The position numbers and the translations under genes were made by a program. From positions 5,304,312 to 5,368,311 of the forward strand of contig NC_092675.1 of NCBI RefSeq assembly GCF_964355755.1: DNA of 64,000 bases, written 5' to 3'. Origin of the DNA: Antedon mediterranea. Lineage: Eukaryota; Echinodermata; Crinoidea; Comatulida; Antedonidae. Positions 1-10,800 of this stretch are shown here, one piece after another. The notes under the pieces are model-generated. The model saw nothing but the letters and a program-made list of their open reading frames with translations, made no database searches and was not told the origin of the DNA. How positions within the stretch are numbered: the stretch's first letter is position 1; every line of letters starts with the position of its first letter.

Positions 1-688
1 AACCTTGTTGTGTACCGGATAAAACAGAACACATCACATTACTTTACTATACAGATGATGATAACGTCGTTTTAAAGCACTTTGAAGGCATGATCGCTAC
101 AAGTTGCGGTTGCCATTAGAGAAAAAAATAGTATGTACGCGGGAGTATTTTTATCAAAAACATATGAACTTTTTAGTTCAATATGATTTTAAATTCGTTA
201 AAATACGTTAACAATCGAAATACTGATATAAAAGCATGCTCAAGAGCTCAATTTTAAGCTTAATTTAAGATCGTTTTTAAATTTCAATTGATATAATGCT
301 CTATTATTAGCTCTTATATACTCAACAACTACAATATTTGATAATGAGTTTGATGGTTGATATAGTTCGCCGTTTGAAGCAATGTAGGCCTAAAAGGCGT
401 TGGAGTAGCATATTTTAAAGTAAATGTATTTATTAATTTTCTAATTCAAACTCAAACACGTACTTACGAATATCGACAGCCAGCATGTGTGTTTATTCGA
501 ATAATACATTATTTATTGGAAACTGTTTTGCACTGTAAAACACTGTATATTTGTTTAGATCGCGAATTGTTGAGAAATGCAAACTAAGAAATGTATTCTT
601 AACGCTCCTCTCGATTGGTATCGGAAACACCCTGGAGACATGGGCTGGGATAAGTGCGTTATATTGAATTATAATGTATTCAGACTTA

Positions 689-770
689 TAGATAATTGTG
701 TTCATGTTCAACCTGTTAGTGGCGGTTTCATCGCTGTTGGTTGTGAACTGAATAAAATAAAATAAATAAA
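689..770 (+). mobile_element. SINE 3' tail fragment (GTTAGTGGCGGT tail)
   Basis: The segment around CCTGTTAGTGGCGG, then TCGCTGTTGGTT, then an A-rich AATAAAATAAAATAAA end, matches the 3' tail of the 5S-headed SINE at 11940-12293 and, inverted, the fragment at 14578-14672. Only the tail is recognisable; upstream bases 625-660 (GACATGGGCTGGGATAAG) may be a decayed internal part. The short open frame across it (577-765) is incidental. Confidence 0.6.
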
Positions 771-1042
771 ATGTATATAGTTGTAAATAAAATACAAATA
801 TAATTCTGTACTTGTAATTAGGTGTGATATTATTGAATATGAATTTAAATAAATAAAATTATCATATTCTTATTCTCAGTTTTTTGTGATTTGTATCATA
901 TTGCATCAACATAATTATTGCAATAATTTTGAAAGGAAGAGAATTACCACGAGACTGTGTCCATGACGTTGAGTTCTGACGAAATGAACTTACCATTTTA
1001 AAGCTACATTATTGTTATTATTACAAAACGATGTATATTCAG

Positions 1043-1263
1043 AAGTGGAGTTGTGGCTTGGTGGTTATGATGCTTTGCTACCACTCCAAGGGTCCTGGGT
1101 TCAAGTCCCGTCACATGTCAGCATTTTTTCTAAGGACCAAATTACTCCACTCCCAAAGACTTGTAATAAGACTTTGTTTATGTAGAGCATCTTGAGAACC
1201 TCTGAGGGTCCCTAATGATCAGCAATAGCTGCATGGATCACCCTCATTAAATATAGAAAAAGA
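1043..1263 (+). mobile_element. tRNA-headed SINE
   Basis: A tRNA-like 5' part carries a B-box-like GGTTCAAGTCC at about 1087-1097. It is followed by a body ending in ATGATCAGCAATAGCTG, then GGATCACCCTCATTAAATAT and an A-rich end. The same 3' tail occurs at 50641-50713 behind a 5S rRNA-like head, so this is a SINE and not a tRNA gene. No clean cloverleaf is visible. Confidence 0.6.
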
Positions 1264-1354
1264 GTACCGCATTCACAGCTAATATGGTATAGTATTAAAT
1301 TCTGGAAATTATCAGGTGAAACAGAGAAATAAAAAGGGGGCGCCTTGCTACTTA

Positions 1355-1500
1355 TTTGGTTCCCACTTGAACGCAACACGTTGACTTAAGGCGCAACTTA
1401 AGTGAGTTGACCAATCAAAAACGATAGGTCGGGTGATCCACCGCGTCGTGATTGGTTAAATTAGTTTCGGTGCACTTACGGTCTTGCGTCCATTAACCCT
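1355..1500. mobile_element. Degraded MITE, GGTTCCCACT family
   Basis: GGTTCCCACTTGAACGCAAC at the left, internal inverted segments (GTTGACCAATCAA and GATTGGTTAAAT) and GCGTCCATTAACCCTTGCGTT at the right match the organisation of the better preserved elements at 24667-24818 and 42527-42710. The terminal repeats are eroded, so the ends are approximate. Confidence 0.5.
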
Positions 1501-1551
1501 TGCGTTAAATGTGCGAGTTTGCGACTCACGTGTATTGATTGATTGAAATTT

Positions 1552-1850
1552 ATATTTATACTGGGTAACCTCTTCAGTCAAAGATTGGTCTCCCAGAGGG
1601 CCCAGTTGGTGATCAGTGGCTGTGATGTACTAATACACCGGGGTAACCCCTACTCGTCTCGAAAGATGTACTAGGTTCTTTAAAGTGCACAAGAGCTAGA
1701 TGTGTACACTGGACCTACGGTTTATAGTCCTTATCCGAGAAGACTCGTTTTACCACCAGAACCATGGAGTGAGTGAGCCTCGAACCCCTGCTGATGTTAT
1801 GGCTACGTAATTACGGTTCCACTGTCTTAACCGCTCGGCCACTCACTCAC
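1552..1850 (-). mobile_element. tRNA-Leu/Ser-like SINE, copy 1
   Basis: Read on the minus strand the element starts with a pol III A box (GGCCGAGCGGTTAAG) and a B box (GGTTCGAGGCT) of tRNA-Leu/Ser type. The body that follows includes CTTCTCGGATAAGGACTATA and TTACCCCGGTGTATTAGTAC, and it ends GGTTACCCAGTATAAAT. Four more copies lie at 9188-9530, 25325-25620, 51080-51375 and 57601-57907. Confidence 0.8.
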
Positions 1851-2366
1851 TTAATTGCATTGCTTTGAACAGAAACACGGTCCATCTAAGGTGGAAACAC
1901 TAATAGTCCAACAATGATAAGTATTACACTAGTCTATGTTAAACAGATGTTCCACTTTTGTTCTGTCTATCATCCATTTCATTCATGTTCACCCATGGAG
2001 GTATAAATATAACTCCATATTCAGACTCCCTTTTTGAAGAGTTTAAAGCCAATGTTTAAAAACTTTAAAACAGTATCTACCATTTATATTATGTTTAAAT
2101 ATTTATTTCTGGACGTATTACTCATTCCGAATGTTAGAAAATCACAACACCATGTAGTGCACAAAGTTATGTAATCAATAATCAGCATTAAAGCTACACA
2201 CTACACAAAGATGGTAAGCTCTTTAACATTATTAACTATTCATATTATATCATGACATCGTAAAACTCAGTTTTAAGTGAGAGGAACAATGTTGACTTTT
2301 CATTTTCGTGATGTTGTGAATCCATAAATGTTCTTTAAAAATGCAAAATAAAATATTTGAGAGATG

Positions 2367-4322
2367 CTACCGATTGCGTTGTGGAAATTTTTTCATAAGT
2401 CTGTTTAGTTGTTCACTTGTTGTTCGACCTGCTTCTATTTTCCCTTCTCTTGCTGCTGCTGCAAATGCTCTTTTCTCTTTCTGAAAGAGAATAAAAAAAA
2501 ATTTGATTTCTTTTTAAAGTTACAACTGTAAATGAATGCGCTGCTTGCACATCATTTATTGTCAAAAATATAAAAATATTTAGAATTTGAAGTTTGTACA
2601 CAGACAAAGCTCTTAAAATTATATAAAATAACATCAAAAAACATGATAATGAAAAACACATCAAAATATACAAAGAGCACCATACAGAGAAATTCCAATA
2701 ACAAATTGTCATGATGCCTACATTACGGTGAGACACATTTATACCCTAATCTTATCTAGATGTTTTACTGTTATTTATTGTTATGGAGTTCGGAATAAAT
2801 GACTTTCTATATAAGAGATGAGACGGTTGTGCGAGTATACGCTCTACCATTTTAATGTTAGCAACTACATTATTTAGACTGTATAGTGAACTAAAATAAT
2901 ATGAATTTTTCCAAACATAGTTACTACTTAAAAACAATGAAACGATATTAAAACGAAAATTAAGAATAGATTATTTTAATAATAATAATTGATTATTCTA
3001 ATTGATTTAATTGATAATTAGTAGACTTAGTTATTTGAAGGTAATTTTTAATGAGTATATAACATGTATGTTCTTTTATAACATTAAGTCTTGTACCTTG
3101 TAAATAGTACAATATTATGAAAAAACCATGAATGCTACAAAAGATAGACATTAACCATGGAGGTATACCTCTATGCATTAACCATGAATTAATTAAGCTG
3201 GTGATTGAACAGAAACTGTATGTTGTATCTGCAGTATATGGTCCTAAGTTATGGAATGAACTGTCTATAGAAACGACTTTCTGTAAAAACCCCAAATATT
3301 TTTTTTTAACTATTAAAAAAACATTTCTTTATATACAGTATATAAAACATTTATGAATTTTTTATAATTTATAGATCTACTATTATATTAGCTAATGATT
3401 TGTCGTGTTGTTGCTTTGTTGTTGTTTTTGTTTTGAAGTTCTTTTACTTCTTTTTCTGATCCCAGAAACAGTTCTTATTTTATGTTACCATTTAAGTTTG
3501 TGTAATTAATGTATGCTGTTTTTATTTCATGAACTATCTCTAAGTAAATGTTGTTGTTGTTGATATAAATTACCTCAGATTCATTAAAACATTTTTGAAA
3601 AGCTGAAATTTCCTTCAGACAGTCAGCATCATTGTAACTGCTCTTCTTCCAACATGCTAGCAATATTGACATTTCAGTTAAACATGAGGCAGCTACAAAA
3701 AATAAATAATTATTTATTTAGCCAGATGCATACAATTGTAACACTACAGAAAACAGTAAACATTTCATTGTTTTGATGAGATAAAATGTAGCAAATGTAT
3801 TTGGTTTAGAATAGTAAAGTTAACCTTTTAATGAACATACAATATATATAATAGTCCTACGACTAGGCATATCTACAGTATAAAAAGCATTTAGTTTTAA
3901 ATAATTTAATTAACAAATAAATAATTTTTATTTCAATTTAATAATCTTATGATACAAAAAGCATTACAAAACAACAAGGTAGTAGGGTAGACAGGCTTTT
4001 ATTTAAGTTAGGACCTGTATATTTTTACTAAAATAAATATAAGTTACAACACAACTAGACATACAAATTCCTAGGCCTTAGCCTAGAGGATAATATTTAT
4101 GTCAATATACTGCGATCGGACTGCGTGTTTAGCCTATCATCAGAGAGGACCTGGCTAGGCTAGCCTAATACCTAAAAATAACAAAAGCAACGTTGTATTA
4201 CCCTCTTTCTTATTCTTTCTTAAAGATACATTGTTTCGTAAAGCAAATGGTTTTTGAAGAGGAATTTTAGGATCTGGTTTATACACATTTCTTATTATTA
4301 TTTCATTAAACCTTTTCGACAT
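2367..4322 (-). CDS. CHCHD1: CHCHD1/MRPS37-like mitochondrial ribosomal small-subunit protein
   Basis: Three coding exons on the minus strand: 4202-4322, 3574-3692 and 2367-2480 (stop 2367-2369), total 354 nt or 117 residues; human CHCHD1 is 118. All introns are GT-AG and phases agree. The start ATG at 4320-4322 opens MSKRFNEIIIRN, a basic N-terminus. The diagnostic core is a twin CX9C module, Cys44/Cys54 and Cys65/Cys75, around SCLTEMSILLACW and DCLKEISAFQKC, matching the family layout. The C-terminus has the family's QLNRLMKKFPQ-type ending. By family knowledge the protein is imported into the mitochondrial intermembrane-space oxidative folding route or the matrix, and is a mitoribosomal small-subunit component. 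It is divergently paired with METTL14. Intron 2 (2481-3573) carries a reverse-transcriptase relic. Confidence 0.9.
3132..3356 (+). mobile_element. Relic of a non-LTR retrotransposon ORF2 C-terminus
   Basis: An open frame of about 74 codons contains VYGPKLWNELSIETTF followed by a lysine-rich tail and a stop. This resembles the end of non-LTR retrotransposon ORF2 proteins (pattern G-x-x-x-W-N-x-L, then a short basic segment). It lies antisense in intron 2 of the CHCHD1-like gene. No endonuclease or catalytic reverse-transcriptase motif remains, so it is a 5'-truncated dead copy. The assignment rests on this short pattern only. Confidence 0.5.
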
Positions 4323-4854
4323 GTTTTTTTCGAAGTTTTTCTTTTCGCACTTCGTTTTCCCTGATCTGGTTGGTTATCGAAACGAGATCGTGGATATAAC
4401 TCGGTGCCGGCCTGGTGCTACGTATATAAAAATAATGTTGTTATTCAAACGGTAAAAGTGCGAATAGCCATTACTTGAAGATCTCTGATCTTCATTCTCT
4501 AGTTGAGGGCGGTATTTTGTTTAACAAAAAATAAACCGGCATGATGACTGCTGGAAGTTTGGTATTATAGGCTAGGCTAGGCCTAGAATTAACCCTTAAT
4601 AAATGTAGAAAAAAAACACTACATTAAATTATAAAGGTAGGAATAATGTATGTTATTACATTAACAGTTAAATTTGTTCTTTCGAATGAATTAAATAAAA
4701 TGTTAATTTTTTCTAGGCCTGATTGACGTGGTTTCCAAACAATCAAACCAGGTAACAACGGGACAACAAGAAGAGTCTATCTGGTTAGCTTCTTAATCTT
4801 AGTGAGGATCTACTGTAGGCTAGGCCTAGAACTTTCATTTGGAACAAAAACAAT
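4323..4854. promoter_or_regulatory. Shared intergenic region between divergent CHCHD1-like and METTL14 genes
   Basis: Only about 530 bp separate the two start codons, so the 5' UTRs and both promoters must lie here. No convincing TATA box is placed for either gene. CG dinucleotides are denser near 4370-4430 (for example ATCGAAACGAGATCGTGG and CTCGGTGCCGGCC) than in the flanks, and several TAGGCCTA octamers occur. A bidirectional promoter is inferred from the geometry. Confidence 0.55.
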
Positions 4855-7800
4855 ATGTCGTCAGATCGACTAAAAGCCCTCAAAGAACGTTCAAAACAAC
4901 GCAGACAGTTATTGGGAAAGCAGGTAGGCCTAATAATGTATTTAATATAATAATAAAGGCGCCCATAGTTAATAGACTATAGTAAGAACAAATTTTAAAA
5001 AAGATTTTTATTAATATGGGTGTTATGCGCGATTTGAACGATTTGCGCAATTTGAAATTGCGCAAAAAAAATCCTTGCGCAATTTGAATTGAAACATGTG
5101 TTTCAAATTGCGCAAGCAACATATGAAATTGCGCAAGTAATCTGCAAATTGCGCAAGGTTTTTCGACAGATTGTGAAATCATGCACACCCATATTTTTAT
5201 AGTAATTTCTAAGAATGATTCAAAATTAAAGATAAATATCGCATTTCCTTATTTTAGTAGTGCAAATATTGTTATAAGTTAGCATACCGTCGAAGAACCG
5301 ACGAAGGAAAACGAAGCGGTGGTGTTCCACCAGGCGGGCGCGGCGCGGGCGGCCGGCTATACTACTCTAGCCTAGCTAGGGTCTGGACTACTGATACTGA
5401 CTAGGTTACATGGCCTAGCTTAAACTAATATTAAAAACTTAATTTTTACATTTATTTTGATTTATTTCAAGTTACAGTGATAATATTATTTAATTGTAAT
5501 AATAAATGTTATGTATTTATTATACACATGTTATCTTCGCATTTATTATGTTTTATTTTGAGTTATTTAGTTTCCAATAAATTATTATAATACCGATTGT
5601 CTTGTAGAATTTTGTTGCGCAATTTACAAATTGTGCAGCGCAATTTAAAATTGCGCAAAGATTTTCTTGCGCAATTTGAAATTGCGCAAGTTGAAATTGC
5701 GCAAAAAAATCCTTGCGCAATTTTAAATTGCGCAAGAATTGTTTGCGCAATTTCAAATTGCGCAAGGATTTTTTTGCGCAATTTCAAATTGCGCAAATCG
5801 TTCAAATCGCGCATAACATGTGAAATAAAGTATAATTTTAGTAGTATCTCAGTAATATGTTTTTTTACAGTTTGGAGTTGAAGACATTGGAAGTGTTTTG
5901 AACACCGATTCACCTGTTACTAAGCCATTCGTGACTGAATCTCAACAATCAAGGTATCTGTTGAATATGGATGCTACACCATAGATTAATTGTGGCTACA
6001 GAAACCATGCAGAAACGTACCGTATCAAAGCTTCTAAACAAATATATCTGCGAAGGTTTTTTGCAAAATTTCTAAATTGTTATTTCCCACTTTTTTGTTT
6101 TAAAATATTTTTTCGACCATGGGCAACAACAATGCACATTTTTCTCTTATAAACCAGATCATAAAGATGAATGTTATTGATAATTATTATTTTTTATGTA
6201 TTCTTGATTATTAAACTTTTTTATCATTGTTTTGCAGTTCAAAAGATACCAGTTTAGCCCCTCCCTCAAAAAGAAGATTAGGACAAGAAGAAGCAAAAAG
6301 TAATGATGATGTCAAAAATTTAAAAAGGTCAGATAGTCAAGTAAGTTTTATAGCGTTTTCTTAAAATAATGTTATTATTCAGTGTTTTGGTTGTTCTGTA
6401 ATATTTGTGTACTTCTTTCTTCTGTCTTAATAAAGAAAACCAACATAGGACTATTTTGAGTACAGATCAGTGCACAAAACCGTTTAGTTTAGTTTTTTAT
6501 GTCTTTATTTGGACTTTGTACCCAAACATTTCTTTTAAACTGTACTTGAATAGTCCAATAGTCAGTCCAAGTTTTGTTTTTTTTTTATTGTTTTATACAT
6601 TATTTGTTTGTTGCAGGGTTTGGAAGAGGAAGTAGGCGTCTACAAAGATTCTACAACATTCCTAAAGGTAGGGACTATCAGAGAAGTTAATTTCACTCTT
6701 CCCTGGGATATTACTGGGATGCTGTACTTCTGCTGTGTTCAGCTAAATACAGCCCGTACATAATATTGTAACCCAATTGAGGAAACTTAAAAGATGGGTT
6801 TCTTTTCTTTATTATATATATTGTATGTTCATTAAAAGGTTAACTTTACTATTCTTTCTTCAAGATTTCTTTCAAAAATCAAGGATGTACAGTATACAGT
6901 ATATATAGATTTTAGAATAAAACTCCAAAAAAGACTACTTTTAAAATTTTTAAAATTATTAATGATAATATTTAATCAAACAATTTTTTTTTCAGGGTAC
7001 GCAAAGTGCGAATCCTCACAATGACTATTGTCAGCACCATGTTGACACAGGTCAAAGGCCACAGAATTTTATACGTGATGTTGGTAAGATATGTTAAATA
7101 TTCATTCCCTTTTTGAGCAGATTAACACCTTAATAGTAATAAACATTTATATGCTTTTATGTTTTATAGTATGCCGTATGTACACATTTTTGTCCCTGCT
7201 TCAACCCAATTGTTGTTTTGTAAATATGTCTGCTTTAAAGTGGGTGGAGCGTGGCTTGCCTTTAATATAAACTGCGCTCCTTCAATGCGATCCGCCCCTC
7301 TACAAGTCTCTAACCTAAAATCAATAAGACCACACCTATTCTAAATCCAACTCATTTTTGTTGTCATACTAAATGTCAACTAATTATGTTTCAGGTCTAG
7401 CAGATAGATTTGATGAGTATCCGAAACTGAAAGAGTTAATTCGCCTAAAAGATGAGTTAATTTCCAGAACAAACACACCTCCAACGTTAGTACAACATTC
7501 AAACTACTCAATTTAACTAAAAACTACATTTCTTACTGAAATAGTTTTAAAGGAGTACAATAGTAATCTCTTTATTATTATTATATTGAAATTATTATAA
7601 AAAAAAAGAATGAATTTAATAATAATAATATGAAACGTGTGGATCACAAAATTTAAAGAAAATTAAGAAGCCCAGCTGCATAAATGTGACCAACCCAAGT
7701 ATAGGAAGATGATGATGATGAATAATACTGTTTAGTAGTCAATTTTACACATACAGATGTCAATAAAGAACATCTATTATTATATAGGTACTTACAAGCA

Positions 7801-10800
7801 GATTTAGAAACCTTTGACCTCCATGAGCTTGGGTGTGAGTTTGATGTCATCCTTGTTGATCCGCCACTGGAAGAGTACAGACACCGACCAGGAGTATCAA
7901 ACACAGAGGCATTCTGGAGTTGGGATGATGTAAGTAGATTACTGTATGATAAACATATCTTGTGGCGATTTGTTAAGCTCTGTCTACACCATCAAACTAG
8001 TTTGATAAAAAAGTGCACAGAGGCGTTGTGGAGTTGGGATGATGTAAGTAGATTATTGTATGATAAACATATCTTGTGGCGATTTGATAAGCTCTGTCGA
8101 CACTATAAAACTAGTTCCACAGAGGCGTGGAATTGGGATGATATAAGTAGGTTATACTGTACTGTATGATAAACATATCTTGTGGCGATTTGATAAGCTC
8201 TGTCGACACTATAAAACTAGTTCCACAGAGGCGTGGAATTGGGATGATATAAGTAGATTATACTGTACTGTATGATAAACATACCTTGTGGCGATTTGTT
8301 TTGCTCACTATCAAACTAGATTGTCAAAAAAAGTGTGATGTACCCAAATATGGCAGTGATATGATATCAATATATCATCGGTCCATATATGGGTACATCA
8401 CATTTTTTTGTCACATAAAGTTTGACAGACAGCTTTATACTATCGACTGTCAGAGCTCAACATAGCCTCATCTTTCTTGTGATATATTACACAAGGTATG
8501 TTTTTTCATTATGTATAATTTTATTTGATTATTTGAATTAATGAACAATTAATTTTGTTAGATATTAAAGCTAGACATACAAGATATAGCAGCACACCGT
8601 TCATTTATTTTCTTATGGGTTGGCTCATCTGACGGCCTTGACAATGGAAGACGGGTAAGTAACATCTGAAAAAAAAAACAATTTTTGCGAACAAGACATA
8701 GAAAAAAAGTGAAATTAGGCTTGTAATATTGTATTAGCAATACGTATCTGAGAAACTGATTGTTACCCTTTATCATTATTAGCTAATCCATTTAAACCCA
8801 TCGTAGATAACCCAATGAGATCTTTGGAATATGTCACATTACAAATGAAAGCTTAGAGTAAGTGAACGAATTGAATTAAGTAATATTTATGTTTTGTTAA
8901 AGTGTTTAAGAGAATGGGGATTCAGGCGTTGTGAAGATATATGCTGGATTAAAACCAACATTCACAATCCAGGCCATTCCAAAAATTTAGGACCAACAGC
9001 TTTATTTCAACGGTCAAAGGTAACTAGTAGTTAAGCATTTGATATCAGTGTGTTCACACATTGATGTTATGAAGTGAAATTCGGTTATATAGAAACCCAC
9101 AAATAAAGTGACTATACAATTAATAACTTGATTTTTGATGGCTTCTGCAAGGGGAAAATTACTTTATTTATTTATTATTTTAATTTATGTCTTTAGGCAC
9201 ATGTGGCCAAGGATTACCAATAGTGAATTAATCACTGTTCTATCAGACAGGTGGTAATCCCCCTGATACAGGGGCTATTGTGTGAACCAGTTCACCGGGG
9301 TAACCCCCTACTCTTTTTCGAATAATGAACTGGGTTCTTTAAAGTACACACAGGTTATAACTGTGTACACTGGACCTACGGTTTATAGTCCTTATCCGAG
9401 AAGACTTGTTCCACCACCAGAACTAAGAGCGAGTCGGCCTCGAACGCTTGCCGATGTTGTTGTTGGCTCTTTAGGTACGGTAAACGGCGCCCCTGCCTTA
9501 ACCGCTCGGCCATATGACTCGCCATTTGAACATTAACTGAAGATCTTAATAACATTATTCTGACAATTATAAATGTTCTGCTGCCTATTAGATTAACTCA
9601 AGCTAATCAATCCAACTGATGTGACTTGTAACTGTTCTTATATGTTATATGTCCTTGTTTTAACAAGAGTAAGCGATTATGTTTTGTGCAAGTATACGAT
9701 ACGATAGTATTTATTGTCATTTGTACAAAAGGTACAAATGAAATTTGGTTGGTGGGTTTACATTTGATATATATACAGTAACAAAGAAATTACAGAGATT
9801 TAACAAACTTGCTATTAAATAAAAATTGAATAGAATTATAAACAAATGATTGTCGGCAACGTTTAGTGTTTTGATTCCGAGTGATCAGTCTACCAGTTTG
9901 GCTAAGCTTAAAGAATTTATTTAGAGGGTGTTTGGGATCTTGACAAATTTTAATGACCGTTTTTAGGATGTCCCTTTCATGAAGGGAAATAAGAGGTTCA
10001 AGGCTAATGCCGATTATTTTACTTTACAATTTTAGCTAGTTTGTATTTTTCCCTTTGAGTTAGATTTGAGAACTAGATAATTGAGCCAAAATCATGTGTC
10101 TTGATAGAGATAAGAAAACAATGCTTTGTCTACACTATCAAATTTTATATGACAAAACAAACAAAATGTGATGTGCCCATGTATGGACATGATGATATCA
10201 TAATATCACTACCATATTTGGGCATATCACACTAGTTTGACAGTGTGGACAGAGCTTAACAAATACCTTTGAATTATTTTTTCTTCAGGAGCATTGTTTA
10301 ATGGGCATAAAGGGAACTGTAAGACGGTCGACAGATGGAGACTTCATTCATGCCAATGTTGATCTTGATGTGATTATTGATGAAGAACCAGAACAAGGAA
10401 GTTTAGAGAAGCCTGAGGAAATCTTTCATATCATGGAACACTTCTGTCTAGGACAGCGACGCCTTCATCTCTTTGGAACAGACCACACAATACGGCCAGG
10501 TATGATACTGACCAGGATTGATGAAATTATATGGGTTAAAGACTTTCTATATGGGTTAAAGAAGCTCTATCCCCAAATGTGCTACTTCAGGACCCACACT
10601 ACCAAATAATTCATGATCCAAAATATAATTTTGTTTGTTTGATCTGAAGAATTTAAAAAAAATCATACAATTTATTTGTAAATTACTTTTTCTTTTGTAT
10701 TTTACAGGATGGTTAACTGTAGGTCCTAAGCTGTCGAATACTAATTTCAAACCAGACACATACAGAAACTACTTCACTGAGACCATAGTAACTGGATGTA

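Larger units (their letters stand above)
1..2366. other. Intergenic left flank with SINE and MITE copies
   Basis: I see no supportable coding exon here. The stretch holds a SINE tail near 689-770, a tRNA-headed SINE at 1043-1263, a degraded MITE at about 1355-1500 and a tRNA-Leu/Ser-like SINE at 1552-1850. The last few hundred bases are the probable 3' UTR of the CHCHD1-like gene; AATAAA on the minus strand at 2102-2107 is a candidate poly(A) signal about 260 nt past its stop. Confidence 0.6.

Noticed and set aside
1052-1110. tRNA gene near 1.1 kb
   Set aside because: B box is recognisable but no cloverleaf forms, and the downstream tail is shared with another SINE.
2413-2736. 107-codon minus-strand open frame
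   Set aside because: It overlaps the last CHCHD1-like exon in another frame; the exon's real frame ends at 2367 after a clear acceptor at 2481.
5016-5816. CRISPR-like repeat array
   Set aside because: Units are palindromic with short irregular spacers in an animal intron and there are no cas genes; it is a foldback repeat.
5553-5913. Overlapping open frames of 70-116 codons on both strands in METTL14 intron 1, with repeated AQF/LRKL-type residues
   Set aside because: They translate the TTGCGCAA palindromic arrays; both strands are open because the repeat lacks stops, and they sit between verified METTL14 exons.
9282-9536. Open frame of 84 codons
   Set aside because: Entirely within the tRNA-Leu/Ser-like SINE copy, antisense to its pol III head.
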